From Lepidostoma basale (taxonomy: Eukaryota > Arthropoda > Insecta > Trichoptera > Lepidostomatidae), in NCBI GenBank assembly GCA_022606425.2, contig JAHDVF020000240.1, forward strand, positions 1,488,001-1,552,000: a stretch of 64,000 nt of DNA, in the 5' to 3' direction. The notes beneath the pieces were generated by a model, which was not told the DNA's origin, ran no database searches, and worked only from the letters and a program-made list of their open reading frames with translations. The translations under genes were made by a program, and so were the position numbers. Shown piece by piece: positions 1 to 13,350 of this stretch (its first letter is position 1; each line of letters starts with the position of its first letter).

Positions 1-86
1 AAAATCGGTTAATGTTTGACAGTCCATTCTTTCTGCCTACCCCTCCTGGGAGACGGCGTGATGGTTAGTTATTTAGTTAGTTAGTA
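1..86 (+). mobile_element. 3' end of a LINE-TTAG copy
   Basis: The last codons of the LINE-TTAG reading frame (cagtccattctttctgcc, then a GAGACGGCG-TGA stop) are followed directly by GG and an imperfect TTAG repeat. The rest of the copy is cut by the window edge. The identity rests on the many longer copies in this window. Confidence 0.75.
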
Positions 87-634
87 ATGTAATACAACTC
101 ATTCTGCCAATATTTTAAAATAATGTTACAATATTTCTACGGAAGAGCATAATCGAGACCCTCGTTTAAATTACCCCTAATTTGTATTGCGAAAGCATCC
201 TTGATGCTTCCGGTGAGAACTTGAGGGAGCTTTGTCCTTTTTTTATCCTCGCATATTCTCTCCATAAATATCTTCGGCGGGCAGCTGTGCATGAGATAAG
301 GACCGGAGTAGAAGACATGTTTACAAATAATAATAATATCATGCTACTTCTAAAACATTGCCAATCTAAAGATGTGAAGAATTATACAAATGTATACTCA
401 TATTCTATTATAATTTGAAATAACATGCATTTGTTTTACAATTTTTTCTTCTTCTATATTTGTCATTACTTTTCGTTGTGGATTCACTTTAGAAAAACGT
501 TGTATTTTCACTCACATTATATATTTCAGACCGTAGACGTCCTTCTTTAGTGTATAAAAATTAACAATTATTTTCAAAAGTTAGTCAAATGTTTAATAAT
601 TGAATATTTATTGAACTAAACATGTATAGTGAAT
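87..634. other. No gene recognised
   Basis: AT-rich spacer. A 78-codon open frame at 182-418 has no recognisable domain and no coding-like composition, so I do not call it a gene. Confidence 0.5.
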
Positions 635-2443
635 TCGATAAACATTTAAATTTTTAATTGTATCTCAATAGAGACGAAGAAACAAACTGGAAACTGAATA
701 TGGATGATCAAGGTGTTTACAGGACTTATGACCTGTCATTGGTTGGGTTAAGCGCACGCTTTATGTAATTACAACATTCCCCATTCCACCATTGTTATTA
801 TGATCATGTATGATACATTTTTGGAAGTTGTATATATACTCCAAATCCATACATATCTTCACGTGGCAGTTCCAGTTAGCCATCTATGTAGATTTGATTG
901 TACTAATTAATTTTTTAAGATTAATCTATACAATCCATCCACTAACGCCATCTATGAAGAATGATTGTTTAGCATTTAGCAAACTACTTTATTAACACAA
1001 TGCGAAGAGGCTACCGCCTCCTAGCGCACTGTTAGAAGTCGCCTGGAGTATCCACTCCTATTTTATACGCCAAATAATTGACCAGAATATTTACAAATAT
1101 TTGTGAAATGTATACTTATATCTGTATACGAATCCTGGATTTTCACCTGTGGGTGGTTAATTTAAATTTTTAATTGTATCTCAATAGAGACGAAGAAACA
1201 AACTGGAAACTGAATATGGATGATCAAGGTGTTTACAGGACTTATGACCTGTCATTGGTTGGGTTAAGCGCACGCTTTATGTAATTACAACATTCCCCAT
1301 TCCACCATTGTTATGATCATGTATGATACATTTTTGGAAGTTGTATATATACTCCAAATCCATACATATCTTCACGTGGCAGTTCCAGTTAACACAATGC
1401 GAAGAGGCTACCGCCTCCTAGCGCACTGTTAGAAGTCGCCTGGAGTATCCACTCCTATTTTATACGCCAAATAATTGACCAGAATATTTACAAATATTTG
1501 TGAAATGTAGTATTGTGTATAAAGTAGTTTGCTAAATGCTAAACAATCATTCTTCATAGATGGCGTTAGTGGATGGATTGTATAGATTAATCTTAAAAAA
1601 TTAATTAGTACAATCAAATCTACATAGATGGCTAACTGGAACTGCCACGTGAAGATATGTATGGATTTGGAGTATATATACAACTTCCAAAAAATGTATC
1701 ATACATGATCATAACAATGGTGGAATGGGGAATGTTGTAATTACATAAAGCGTGCGCTTAACCCAACCAATGACAGGTCATAAGTCCTGTAAACACCTTG
1801 ATCATCCATATTCAGTTTCCAGTTTGTTTCTTCGTCTCTATTGAGATACAATTAAAAATTTAAATTAACCACCCACAGGTGAAAATCCAGGATTCGTATA
1901 CAGATATAAGTATACATTTCACAAATATTTGTAAATATTCTGGTCAATTATTTGGCGTATAAAATAGGAGTGGATACTCCAGGCGACTTCTAACAGTGCG
2001 CTAGGAGGCGGTAGCCTCTTCGCATTGTGTTAATAAAGTAGTTTGCTAAATGCTAAACAATCATTCTTCATAGATGGCGTTAGTGGATGGATTGTATAGA
2101 TTAATCTTAAAAAAATTAATTAATCAAATCTACATAGATGGCTAACTGGAACTGCCACGAAGATATGTATGGATTTGGAGTATATATACAACTTCCAAAA
2201 ATGTATCATACATGATCATAACAATGGTGGGGGGAATGTTGTAATTACATAAAGCGTGCGCTTAACCCAACCAATGACAGGTCATAAGTCCTGTAAACAC
2301 CTTGATCATCCATATTCAGTTTCCAGTTTGTTTCTTCGTCTCTATTGAGATACAATTAAAAATTTAAATTAACCACCCACAGGTGAAAATCCAGGATTCG
2401 TATACAGATATAAGTATACATTTCACAAATATCGATAAACATT
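635..2443. repeat. Head-to-head inverted tandem array of repeat Q
   Basis: Four copies of a roughly 0.5 kb unit (repeat Q). Two lie on the plus strand (about 647-1160 and 1162-1510); the second has lost about 130 bp between cagttccagtt and aacacaatgcg. Two lie on the minus strand (about 1513-1868 and 1868-2431). Together they form a palindrome with its axis near 1510. The array is bracketed by a perfect 12 bp direct repeat, tcgataaacatt, at 635-646 and 2432-2443, as expected if it inserted as one unit. Open frames at 810-995 (+) and 1429-1683 (-) are the same stretch read from opposite arms and are not genes. Single Q copies lie at 6155-6660 and 56330-56600. Confidence 0.85.
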
Positions 2444-2507
2444 GTTTATTTCATTATAATTTAAGTTAAGATTTGCCGTCTTAATAGATCCTAATTAGAA
2501 TCAAACA

Positions 2508-2766
2508 ATTTATTATTATTATTATTTTGTTGTATCGCTCTTTACATCATGACAGCATGAGCCAAATCGATGTAAAGGGTATTATAGCTATCATAGTGAT
2601 TCTCGTGACATGTGATAGGTAGCTAATCTATCGCCATTTTATTGTCACGTGAATTCTACACCAGACCAAAGAGAGTGTGACAATCGCACTGCCCTCGCCG
2701 GGAATCGAACCCGGAACCTTCGGGGTGGCAGTCAACGCACTTACCACTCGGTCATGAAGGTCGTTT
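2508..2766 (-). mobile_element. tRNA-derived SINE, copy 1
   Basis: Read on the minus strand it starts with a tRNA-like head holding a box A (TGACCGAGTGG, 2744-2754) and a perfect box B (GGTTCGATTCC, 2701-2711), the internal promoter of RNA polymerase III. A body of about 170 bases follows, ending in an (ATT)n-type tail (about 2508-2527 on the plus strand). The head resembles a Ser/Leu-like tRNA, but there is no cloverleaf-length intact tRNA. Copies 2 and 3 lie at 18287-18426 and 52197-52428, all in the same orientation. Confidence 0.85.
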
Positions 2767-2867
2767 ACGCATACAATATTTGACACTTAGTAGAGAAAGT
2801 ATATTATTTAATAATGAGATCTTTTATCGTATAAAATTTCTGATAATTCTTGAATACAATGTACGAA

Positions 2868-3420
2868 GTGGACGTGATATTAAAATGAAGACGTCCATTT
2901 TCTAGCTGTTTTATTATATTTTACGAGAGTAGCATATTTCGCATTGCTAGAGCATCAGCATTTGTACCCTAGCAACTTAAAATATGTTTCTCCTATAAAA
3001 TAAAAGGATCATCAAGATGGTTTGGACATATGGAAAGAATGAATGAAGAAAGAATGGTAAAAAAATTATATGTTAAAGATGTAAATGGAACCAGAAATAG
3101 AGGAAGACCAAGGAAAACGTGGCACGATCAGATAAATCAAATATTGAATGTCAGCCATGTGAGGAGTCAGAGAAATCGACGCGCGTGCATGACACGATGA
3201 ATGAATGTTGAGGAAGCGAAAGAAATATGTCAGGAATGAAAGAAAAGTGGCAGTCCATTATTTCTATCTACCCCTTCGGCGAGACAGCGTGATGGTTAGT
3301 TAGTTAGTTAGTTTTATAAAATAAAATAATACTTGTAGACGTTTTCATAAATACTTTATACCTATGGAGTTTTACGTCATTACCAATATTAGATGTGAGA
3401 TGTGGGTTTGACAAAACCAA
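2868..3420. mobile_element. MITE-P copy 1, split by a LINE
   Basis: Degraded copy of the palindromic family MITE-P. Its hallmarks are tttctagaagttttattata-like arms, a centre with aaggcgaaacatg-like sequence and a right edge reading atggagttttacatcat. The left part is 2868-2993 and the right part about 3327-3420. Between them sits a LINE-TTAG copy, so the MITE was there first. Confidence 0.65.
3006..3314 (+). mobile_element. LINE-TTAG, 5'-truncated copy
   Basis: Carries the C-terminal part of a non-LTR retrotransposon protein ([17 protein letters not shown], then [19 protein letters not shown], then RRACMT) with frame damage, ending at a stop and (GTTA)n. A perfect 12 bp target duplication, tataaaataaaa, flanks it at 2994-3005 and 3315-3326, which fixes both ends. 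Confidence 0.88.
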
Positions 3421-3924
3421 CCGCAGTGATTCAATAAATCGTGGAATTCGCCACGATTTTAAACTTCAATAAACATTTTTACAACACCATTCTTTTTTTA
3501 TTGACGAAACAGTTGTCTGTTGAACCATCTCCATGCGGTGCTCAGTGCAGGGACAGGGCTGAAACCGTTGACCCTGCCTGCCGTTCCTACCAAAACAAGT
3601 CACATTTTCATAACGGGTTGTCGAATTCATCTCGTAACTGGCCAGGGGAGCTCTCACACCTATGTACCTACCTCTCTCTACCTTTCCACATTTTATGTAT
3701 ATCTGTACTGTCGCGTTTTTATATTACCATGTTTCGCTTAAGTACCAGTCTACTGGTGGCAATAGATTCAGCGGGACTTACCTATAAGTTGACACAAAAA
3801 TAATTGTTCTTTGTGAGAATTTTTTTTAAATCATGTTACTGGAATCTTTCCCGGAATATAAAAAAATCCTCTCACAAAATTATTTGATTTATAAGTTCTT
3901 CGAGGAATCGAAGGAGGAAGGCAC

Positions 3925-4195
3925 CTGCTCAGGACCTTATCCGAAAGGCGTGCAAGATGGATCGGCCATGTAATACGTCAAGAAGGTCTCTTGCATGCCA
4001 TAATGGATGGTATGACCGAGGAGACAAACTCTAGGGGACGCCCACGCCGAGAGTACCTGGAGGAACTGTTGGTGGACGTGCACTACTCATCATATGCAGA
4101 TTTCAAAAGAGCCGCACAAGACAGGGAAGAATGGAAGAGAAGAATAGAAGAAATTGCTGCAAACCAATCCCAGGATTGAAACTTTCTAACTAATG
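3925..4195 (+). mobile_element. LINE C-terminal fragment
   Basis: An open stretch to a stop at 4179 encodes RWIGHVIRQEG, RGRPRREYLEELL and YADFKRAAQDREEW. This matches the C-terminal tail after the reverse transcriptase in many insect non-LTR elements. No domain upstream; the first part is in another frame. Different subfamily from LINE-TTAG. Confidence 0.75.
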
Positions 4196-4357
4196 TAATT
4201 AATTTATAAGTTAGTTCTCTCTATTCATTTTTCTCATAATTATTAAGAATATAATAAATATTTGTTAATTTAAACTGTTCAATAATGTTTGTCAATAATG
4301 TTATTTTTAAATGTACTAATTGTTTGTATATAAATATGTAACCTTAATGTATTATTA

Positions 4358-5636
4358 CGAGGGTTGCCTTTTGAGTTTTTACAAAAAGTTAAACAGAAAC
4401 CAACAAGTTTGAAACAAAGTGTTTTATTGCTTTTCAAAATATTTGCTTTTTAGGTCTTTACATTTTTGCATACGTTCAAACCAATTCTGAAAACATTTTC
4501 TCCACTCTGAAGCTGATATTGTAGAAACGTGGTTTTGAAAGTCTTCAACAGCTTCCTGAGGTGATGAAAATCGCTGTCCACGCATCTTTTGTTTGACAGT
4601 AGGGAACAAGAAAAAGTCATTAGGCGATAAATCAGGTGAATACGGGAAATGAGACATTAATTCGGTGTTTTTCTCCTTCAAATATTCAGTTGTTTGACGT
4701 GCCTTATGGGAGCTGGCATCGTCGTGATGAAGAATGATGCGACGTTTTTTGTTGTTTTTCGTTAGTTCATCGAAGACCGTTGGCAAACAAATTGTTGTAT
4801 ACCATTCGGCATTAACAGTTCTTTGATCCTCTAAAGGAAGGGTTGCAAAGTGTCCAGTACAACCGAAGAAACAAGCGATTATTTTCTTGAAAGTGCTCCG
4901 TGAACGAACAACTTTAGTGGGATTGGGTTTATCATTAAACACCCTAACAGTATACTGTTGTTTGTTTTCAGGTTCATACGAATATATCCAAGTTTCGTGT
5001 CCTGTAACAATTATGTATACGGATTTTGAAGCGTCCTTGATCGAATTTTTTCAACATTTCGTAACATCAATCAACACGAACCTTTTTTTCGTTTCGGTCA
5101 AATTATGCGGAATCCATCTGGAACAAATCTTTCTCCCACCTAAATGCTCATGCAAAAACGATTGTATTGCAGTCTGCGATATGCCAAGAGTGGCCTTTAT
5201 CTGTCTGTAAGTCACATGCCGATCTTCTTTAATCATAATGCACACAGCATCGATGTTTCTCGGAATGACAACCGATTTTGGCCGACCTTCTCTTCATTCA
5301 TCACTGACGGACGCACGACCACGACAAAATTCTGCAAACCAATTGCAAACAGTCTTCTCTGATGGTGCTTCAATACCAAAAGTTGCACGAAGCGATTCTT
5401 TGCATTGTTGTTGAGTAAGGCCATTTTTAAAATCATAAAAAATCATCCACCGAAAACCTTCCATTTTCGCACAAACTTGCTTATTTTAAACGTTCACTAT
5501 CAACAACCTAATCGGTCAATTACTATGTTGCCACTGGCTTCGCAATAACAAACGTCAATGTTCACAAATACAGTGATGCCATAACTCACTAACGCCATCT
5601 ATTGTTCGATTGTAAAAACATAAAAGGCAACCTATG
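4358..5636 (-). mobile_element. Mariner element A, 1.28 kb
   Basis: Terminal inverted repeats at 4358 (cgagggttgccttt) and up to 5636 (read inward cataggttgccttt), with TA on both sides (4356-4357 and 5637-5638), the Tc1/mariner target duplication. The length is normal for a full mariner. It holds a broken transposase gene on the minus strand. Confidence 0.92.
4424..5464 (-). pseudogene. Mariner transposase, inactive
   Basis: Reads from MEGFRWMIFYDFKNGLTQQQ through a helix-turn-helix region (TYRQIKATLGISQTAIQSFL) and the catalytic half to YFEKQ. It would be about 345 residues, normal for mariner, but in-frame stops break it into at least three pieces (for example near 5051 and 5010). The DD34D triad is also damaged: the first aspartate, normally in VTGDETW, is His here (VTGHETWIY). 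The second (ILHHDDASSHKA) and third (YSPDLSPNDFFLF) are present. Inactive on both counts. Confidence 0.9.
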
Positions 5637-5638
5637 TA

Positions 5639-6154
5639 CTTGTATGAAACACAATACTCCATGGTGAATGTGTCAATTAAATAATTGTTAAATATTAAAA
5701 AATATATAAATTTGATGTTATCGTTTGATTAATTGTCTAAATATGCATTTCAATATCGATTTATGAAGAAAGGAAAATCAATATGACATTTTAGATTATA
5801 ACAAAAAAATTATGATGACAATTTGCTGATAGCGATTACGGTTATTTGAAAACGTATGTAAAATTATAAAATTTCGAAGCCTCCTGTATTTTCACAACGC
5901 TATAAAACAATTTGTAGATTTTTTTTATCTGAGCTTGTCCGAGTTTAGTGTCATATTCTTCGAACGACATTTCAGAGATCGTTGCAAATTATATCTTTCT
6001 CGCTATATCCTGAGGATGGAGTCTGCGACTAATTTCAAAACGTCGGTCGAAGAGGAAAACATGAGACATGGACGCCCATCCAAGATCCTAAGAAAGCGTA
6101 ATAATCTTATACAAATTAGAAATAGGCTAATATGAAATAGGAGGAGGAGGAAAT
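5639..6154. other. No gene recognised
   Basis: AT-rich spacer between mariner A and a repeat Q copy. A 66-codon open frame at 5935-6135 resembles nothing I know. Confidence 0.45.
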
Positions 6155-6660
6155 ATATAGATAGGAGTGACATCTCCAGGCGGCTTCTAACAATGCGCTA
6201 ATGGCGGGGTAGCCTTTCACATTGTGTTAAAAAGATGTTCTGCTTAACGCTTAATAAACATAAATCTCCATAGATGGCGTTAGTATGTAGACTATATATA
6301 GAGTGATCTTAGAGATTAACATATATAATCAAAATCCTCATTGATGGCGCATTGAAACTGACATGTGAAATCTGGTGTAGGACTTTAACATATATACAAC
6401 TTCCAAAAATTTGGCAGACATGGTCATAAGAAAGGTGGAATGGGGAATGTTGTAATTACATAAAGCGTGCGCTTAACCCAACCAATGACAGGTCATAAGT
6501 CCTGTAAACACCTTGATCAACCATATTCAGTTTCCAATTTGCATCTTCGTCTCTATTGAGATACAATTAAATCATGAATTGATAACCCGCAATGGGTGAA
6601 ATCCAGTATTCGTATACAAGTACGAGTATATGTATACATTCAAAAAAATATTACAAATTA
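6155..6660 (-). repeat. Repeat Q, single full-length copy
   Basis: About 500 bp matching the units of the 635-2443 array over their length (blocks taggagtgacatctccaggc, gcgtgcgcttaacccaacca, tctctattgagatacaatta), but diverged. It shows the unit also exists alone. No coding potential, no clear TIR, no poly-A; class unknown. Confidence 0.75.
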
Positions 6661-7077
6661 GAAATATTCATTTTATGTCATGCCAAAACAAAACGATTAA
6701 TTTATAAAATGTTAATTTTATTATTAAATTCGCGCAATTAGCTTAGACTGAAAAAATTATTTAATGTATACGCAACAACGAAATATTTAAAATGTTTATT
6801 TAGCCGACGCTCTGGGGGACAGAATATTCAGAATCTAATTAAGATGTCTTGAATTCGATTCGAGACCCGAACTGCGCCATTCTTTGTTTTGAGATCATCA
6901 CCTCTTTTTCTAGTACCTTTGAATATTCCAGAAATATCTAAGTCAAAAGTTGTATCCAATATCAATTTTAAATATAATTCATTAGTTAGAAATATAAAAC
7001 ATAATTGTATTTATAAAAAATATCTTCATATCACGTCAACAATTGAAGGCTGGATATTACAAAGATGCCAAGTGGTT

Positions 7078-7482
7078 ACTCTTAGTGTGGATACTTTGTG
7101 TACGATAGAGTGTCGAATGAAAATATAAGAAGTGAATGCGGTGCGAATGATGGTGTTATGAACAAAATAATAAAAGGATCATTAAGATGGTTTGGACATA
7201 TGGAAAGAATGAATGAAGAAAGAATGGTAAAAAAATTATATGTTAACGATGTAACGGAACCAGAAATAGAGGAAGACCGAGGAAAACGTGGCACGATCAA
7301 ATAAATCAAATATTGAATGTCGGCCATGTGAGGAGTCAGAGAAATCGACGCGCGTTCATGACACGATGTATGAATATTGAGGAAGCAAGAGAAATATGTC
7401 AGGAAAGAAAAGTGTGGCAGTCCATTATTTCTGCCTACCCCTTCGGGGAGACGGCGTGATGGTTAGTTAGTTAGTTAGTTAT
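7078..7482 (+). mobile_element. LINE-TTAG, 5'-truncated copy
   Basis: Begins in the coding tail ([22 protein letters not shown], then [19 protein letters not shown]) and runs to the stop and (GTTA)n at 7482. A single-base loss near 7250 breaks the frame. A perfect 10 bp target duplication, ccaagtggtt, lies at 7068-7077 and 7483-7492. Confidence 0.88.
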
Positions 7483-7492
7483 CCAAGTGGTT

Positions 7493-8032
7493 TAAACATA
7501 AAGCAGAGAAAAAAAGCAAAAACTGTTTTTTGTTCCATATGTCATGTACCACGAGTGCCATCTTTAGGGTGACGTTTGAACTACACTGTATTATTCAGTC
7601 ATTACGCACTTCTCCTCAGTTATTGGCCTTAATGTTTATAACCAATTAGCATCTAAAACTCATTATTACAAGTTGTACGCTTGGCACCTTTGTAATGACC
7701 AGCATTCAATTTGTTAAATTATATAATTATTTTATTTTATTTACACTTGCACAATGTGAGTGCTCGATTTTGCTAAATCAATAATATGCTTAAGCTTTTA
7801 CTAAATTATTAAATTAATTAAAGTTAGTAAAAAATAAATATAAAAATCGAAATGACGCGACGATTCAATTGAGAAATATATGTTTTTGGAGAAATAAAAT
7901 AAAGTTATTTTTTTCCTCGTTTATTGGTTTCAATTACAATATTTGATCCTTGCAGGTGTTTATCTCAAGGATATTATTTTTATTTATTATAAAATTTATT
8001 TCTATATTATGTATTTAAACTGTATAGAGCTA
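7493..8032. other. No gene recognised
   Basis: AT-rich sequence without an open frame or repeat that I recognise. Confidence 0.45.
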
Positions 8033-8040
8033 ACTCAGTC

Positions 8041-8284
8041 ATGGGCGCCCGCAGGGGGGGCAAGGGGGGACACTTGCCCCCGGATTGATTGAAAATAGTC
8101 AAATAATGTTATATACATATATTGTGTTAATAAAAAAATTGTTGCTACAGTATGCCCTTCATTACTACAGTGCCCTGTCCGTTCGTTCACCATACAAATA
8201 CGCTACAGTAAATTAAAACATTACTAAAAATATTTTGCCCCCCCCCCCCCTCTCCCTTAGAAAATTTTCTGCGGGCGCCCATGG
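8041..8284. mobile_element. hAT-like MITE, 244 bp
   Basis: Ends are inverted copies: atgggcgcccgcag on the left, ctgcgggcgcccatgg on the right. An 8 bp direct repeat, actcagtc, flanks them (8033-8040 and 8285-8292); 8 bp duplications are typical of the hAT superfamily. G and C homopolymer runs sit just inside both ends. No coding capacity. Confidence 0.8.
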
Positions 8285-8869
8285 ACTCAGTCAAGCTCTG
8301 TGGTTCATGGGCTAGCTTTGCTCGTATATCATCCGACATTCACCTTACAGGTGAGGAAACCATGGAAAACCTCAACCGTATCATTTGGGGTATGACTATG
8401 GGGAGAATAAAAACATGTTTGAAAATGTTTATTACATATTAATAATTAAGTGCAGTTAATGTAGCTTAAAACTGTATGGAGATGAGATTCACTATATATT
8501 TATTAAATATTTTATTTATGTAATTATGTCCCTCGCATGTTTTGATTTTTGAGGATAGCCGGAAAGTCGCCTAGGGGGACCGCCCTCTTCTGGGTCTCTT
8601 TCTCCAGCTTCCATCTATCTCTGACGAACATCGGGCAGTGCAGAAGAACGTGCTCGATAGTTTGTTCACAAATTTGGTCATTTTTACACTGATATTTTTT
8701 TAAATGTTCTTTTACTTTTTACAATATTATTTTGATGTTTTTGACTTGTTACTAAGTTTGATTTATTGTTATTATTATTTAAATGCAGTTAGTTACACGT
8801 TTTTATAAACAATGTTAATAGAAGTGTGTCGAGATTTATGTTATATTTGTATGAATAAAACTTCAAAGA

Positions 8870-9516
8870 TATCTGTACGAAGAGGAATGCGACAGGGTGA
8901 TACTATTATACCCAAAATTATTTCCTTTCACCCTTGAATATATTTTTAAAGAAATTGATATGATCGGAGAATACTTATATATGGAAATATATTTCAATCA
9001 TTCACGGCTTACGGATGATAAAGTGCTGATTTGTAATGATTTGTAATTTGTAATGAACAATGTTGAAAGAACTTCAAGGAAAGTAGAATGTATATGAACC
9101 TGGGCAAAACAAAAAATCATTGCACCTACCCCAGTAAAAGAGACTCATCAACAAATGAAGCGTTATCCAAAGAACTGTGGTTTGAGAAATGTTGGGGATC
9201 AGTATAGCGGACAGGATAAGAAACACCACTATTGGAGCCAGAACATAACAGTGTCGGACATCGTTGGAAGATTAACACTAAAATAGGGCATCGGAGGGAG
9301 ATCTTGTCGCCAATAACTCTAACGAAAGATAAACAAAACACCTCCATTGCTAGTGTCCTAGGACTGCGACCAGAAATTCTGGACGTCCCTAATTTTGATC
9401 GAGGGACGACGTTAGAGAGACTGGTGAACGACATGGATGCATGTTGCCTAAGATCAGGAAATAGATTAACTAGGCCTAAGTTCAGGAGTGGACGGCTGCG
9501 GGCTGATGATGAATAA
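8870..9516 (+). mobile_element. LINE reverse-transcriptase fragment
   Basis: The stretch near 8880 reads RRGMRQGDT, the conserved RGVRQGD-type motif of non-LTR reverse transcriptases. A degraded trace of the FADD-box region (GEYLYMEIYFNHSRLTDDKVLI) follows, with frameshifts. A 94-codon open frame at 9232-9516 may be the downstream remnant of the same element; that link is inference. Confidence 0.6.
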
Positions 9517-10007
9517 AACATGCTTTTAATGTTTTTGCACAGATTTTTAGTCATGGTTTTTTTATACCACCATTGTCTACTTATAAAATATTTTTTTTTA
9601 TTAAAGATGTCTCATTGTGATTTTTTTACTCACGAGTAAATAACTTAACTGTATTCAAGTTTTTTCTTATAAATATTTTTTATGAGTAAAAATAATGCAA
9701 TTTATAGTAAAATCATCGTTTTTACCACATAATTTGTATTGGTATCTACTCAAGGATAATTTTGAATATGGCAGCACTCTCTATAATCTCGAAGTTTCCT
9801 AACCTGCTTACACGTCAAACATTATTGCTTAGAATGTGACAAAAGTGATTTTTGACATTAAAACAAGAGTGTTTTCCGTCAAAAGTTACATTCTAAATTC
9901 AAGTTATCCTTTGCTGAAGCCGCCTGGTTTTTACCAACTTTTGTGTTACATTTCAATTTTATTGTCTGGAAAAGTATTTAATATATGAAATAAATATAAT
10001 ATTTACC

Positions 10008-11488
<1,481 letters not shown>

Positions 11489-11532
11489 CCCAACCTGACC
11501 TAAACACCTGAAGCCTTCATTAACTTAAATTT

Positions 11533-11654
11533 AATAAATGTATTTTTGTTAAGTAGTTTACCTATTTATAAATTTGTACCGATACATGCATGATTGGAAT
11601 TGTAAGAAGCTGTGTGTTGAATTAAAGTAAAATTTAAGTTGCGAGGAAAATAAA
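11533..11654 (+). terminator. Arl1 polyadenylation signals
   Basis: AATAAA occurs at 11533-11538 and 11649-11654, about 45 and 160 bases after the Arl1 stop. Either could serve as the 3' end; the choice is inference. Confidence 0.55.
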
Positions 11655-11884
11655 TACATCGTTACTTTATGGAGAGAAAACAATTGAGTGTAATTGTATT
11701 GTCTTTGTGGTTCAAATTGTGACAAACTTAAATTCAGAAATCTTTAACACATTTTATAATAATCTCTAACATTCACATTATACTCTTACCAAAATTAACA
11801 AATCTTGGATCTGCAAAGTGTCGAAATGTTTCCACATTATTTGCTGTTATTTTATTATAAAACATTTCAAAAGTACAATATTTT

Positions 11885-12120
11885 AAATACAAATAATACA
11901 AATGAAAACGTCTGCTTTCTAGAAGTTTTATTATATTTGGTGTTAATGATATGTTTCGCCTGTCTGAGGCATTATCAAATGACATCCTTTCGCCTGTCTA
12001 AGGCATTACAAATGTTATTTGATAATGCCTTAGACAGGCGAAACATGTATTCACATAAAATATAATAAAAGTTTTCATTCGTATTAATTATTTAATATGG
12101 AGTTTTACATCATTGTTCAA
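11885..12120. mobile_element. MITE-P copy 2 (palindromic)
   Basis: Arms tttctagaagttttattata and its complement (aaaatataataaaagttttc) face each other around a centre in which ggcattatcaaatg and catttgataatgcc-like sequences pair. The right edge reads atggagttttacatcattg. The open frames here are palindrome artefacts. Confidence 0.75.
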
Positions 12121-13348
12121 GAATCAATAAACAAATAAAAATATTAGTTATGCTGCTCATACGGGATTTGTAATTTTGGTATAAATTATGTATGTGATTA
12201 TAAATATTTATTTATTTAATTTTGTAATAAACTAATTTGTCAATATTCCAATGAACCATCAAAGATGTATTTAAATATTGTGCATAGACAATTTGTAAGA
12301 ACACGAAGTGATGGTGTTATAATTATTATTTGGCACTTTTGCTTTATATATTGCATCCCAGGGCAGATATTTGATATTTTGTTAAATTAACCAATTTTTA
12401 CCATATAACCAAATTTATATAAATATTTGAATTCGAATAAAATTTCTACATTCCAAATGCTGATAATCTTACTTTCACATCAAGTAGTTGATTTAAGTCC
12501 TGCATACAACAATGTACGTGTACACCGGAACAGAAGTTTCATTTGATGAAAGTATGTTTGCTTTTTCTTTGATTAGTTAAATTAAAATAAAAACAATCTT
12601 AAAAATGTATTTTTTCAGTGATGATAACATACATAACAAAAACGTGGAATTGAGTATCGAATTTCTTGCCATGTTAAATGTAACATTTAGAAGTACATAG
12701 TTATAAGCATCAAAGTATGAACTTGCTGGCATGTGAACGTAAAATCAAAATTTTTGAATGTTTGTATAATAAATTGATGATTTATAAAGTGTCATTTTTA
12801 TGAATGAGTCATCTTAAGGGCGCTGGTTTAATACTAAATGCTTCCAAACATCCCATCAATCTGATGTATTTGCAATCTACATTATTTTATAAGCCATAAA
12901 ATATCCCATTGTGTCAAATGGTAGGTTTTGACTGACTCTTTGTGTAGTGGGTAATACACAATACTTTCTGCTCTGGACTTGCAAGATGACTTACATCAAA
13001 CAAAAATGTAAATATATATATTTTGTTTAATTTATCTTTTAAAGCAACTGCTAAATGACGGTGTATTGTTGACATACCTTAAACATTTTTATTTGGTTGC
13101 AAATATTGCATATTTAATAAATATAATTAAATACAAAATAATTTGTAAAGATATGTACCTTTCGTATTAATGAATGAATGCATTGTGTTTCTGTATTAGG
13201 TAGATTTATACTTTAAGTATGCATTATTAAATTGTAAATATTTGTCATGTTTAATGGTGAATCATAAAATATTGAGGAATTCTTATCAAAGTGCAACTCC
13301 AGGCTGACTAGCCCATGTTTCATGACATGTCTGCAATAAATCCTATCA
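12121..13348. other. No gene recognised
   Basis: About 1.2 kb of AT-rich sequence downstream of Arl1, with no coding potential or repeat that I can identify. Confidence 0.5.
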
Positions 13349-13350
13349 TA

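Noticed and set aside
810..1683. Two open frames with the same protein on opposite strands
   Set aside because: They are the two arms of the repeat Q palindrome; low-complexity hydrophobic translation and no gene signals.
2640..2760. A tRNA gene on the minus strand
   Set aside because: It has boxes A and B but cannot form a full acceptor stem, and it is fused to a repeated body found three times; a SINE fits better.
3290..3312. Telomeric repeats
   Set aside because: The unit is TTAG, not TTAGG, and occurs only as the short tail of one LINE family.
3441..3803. A 120-codon open frame
   Set aside because: No domain, no splice context, and overlapping frames on both strands are equally long; chance or decayed repeat.
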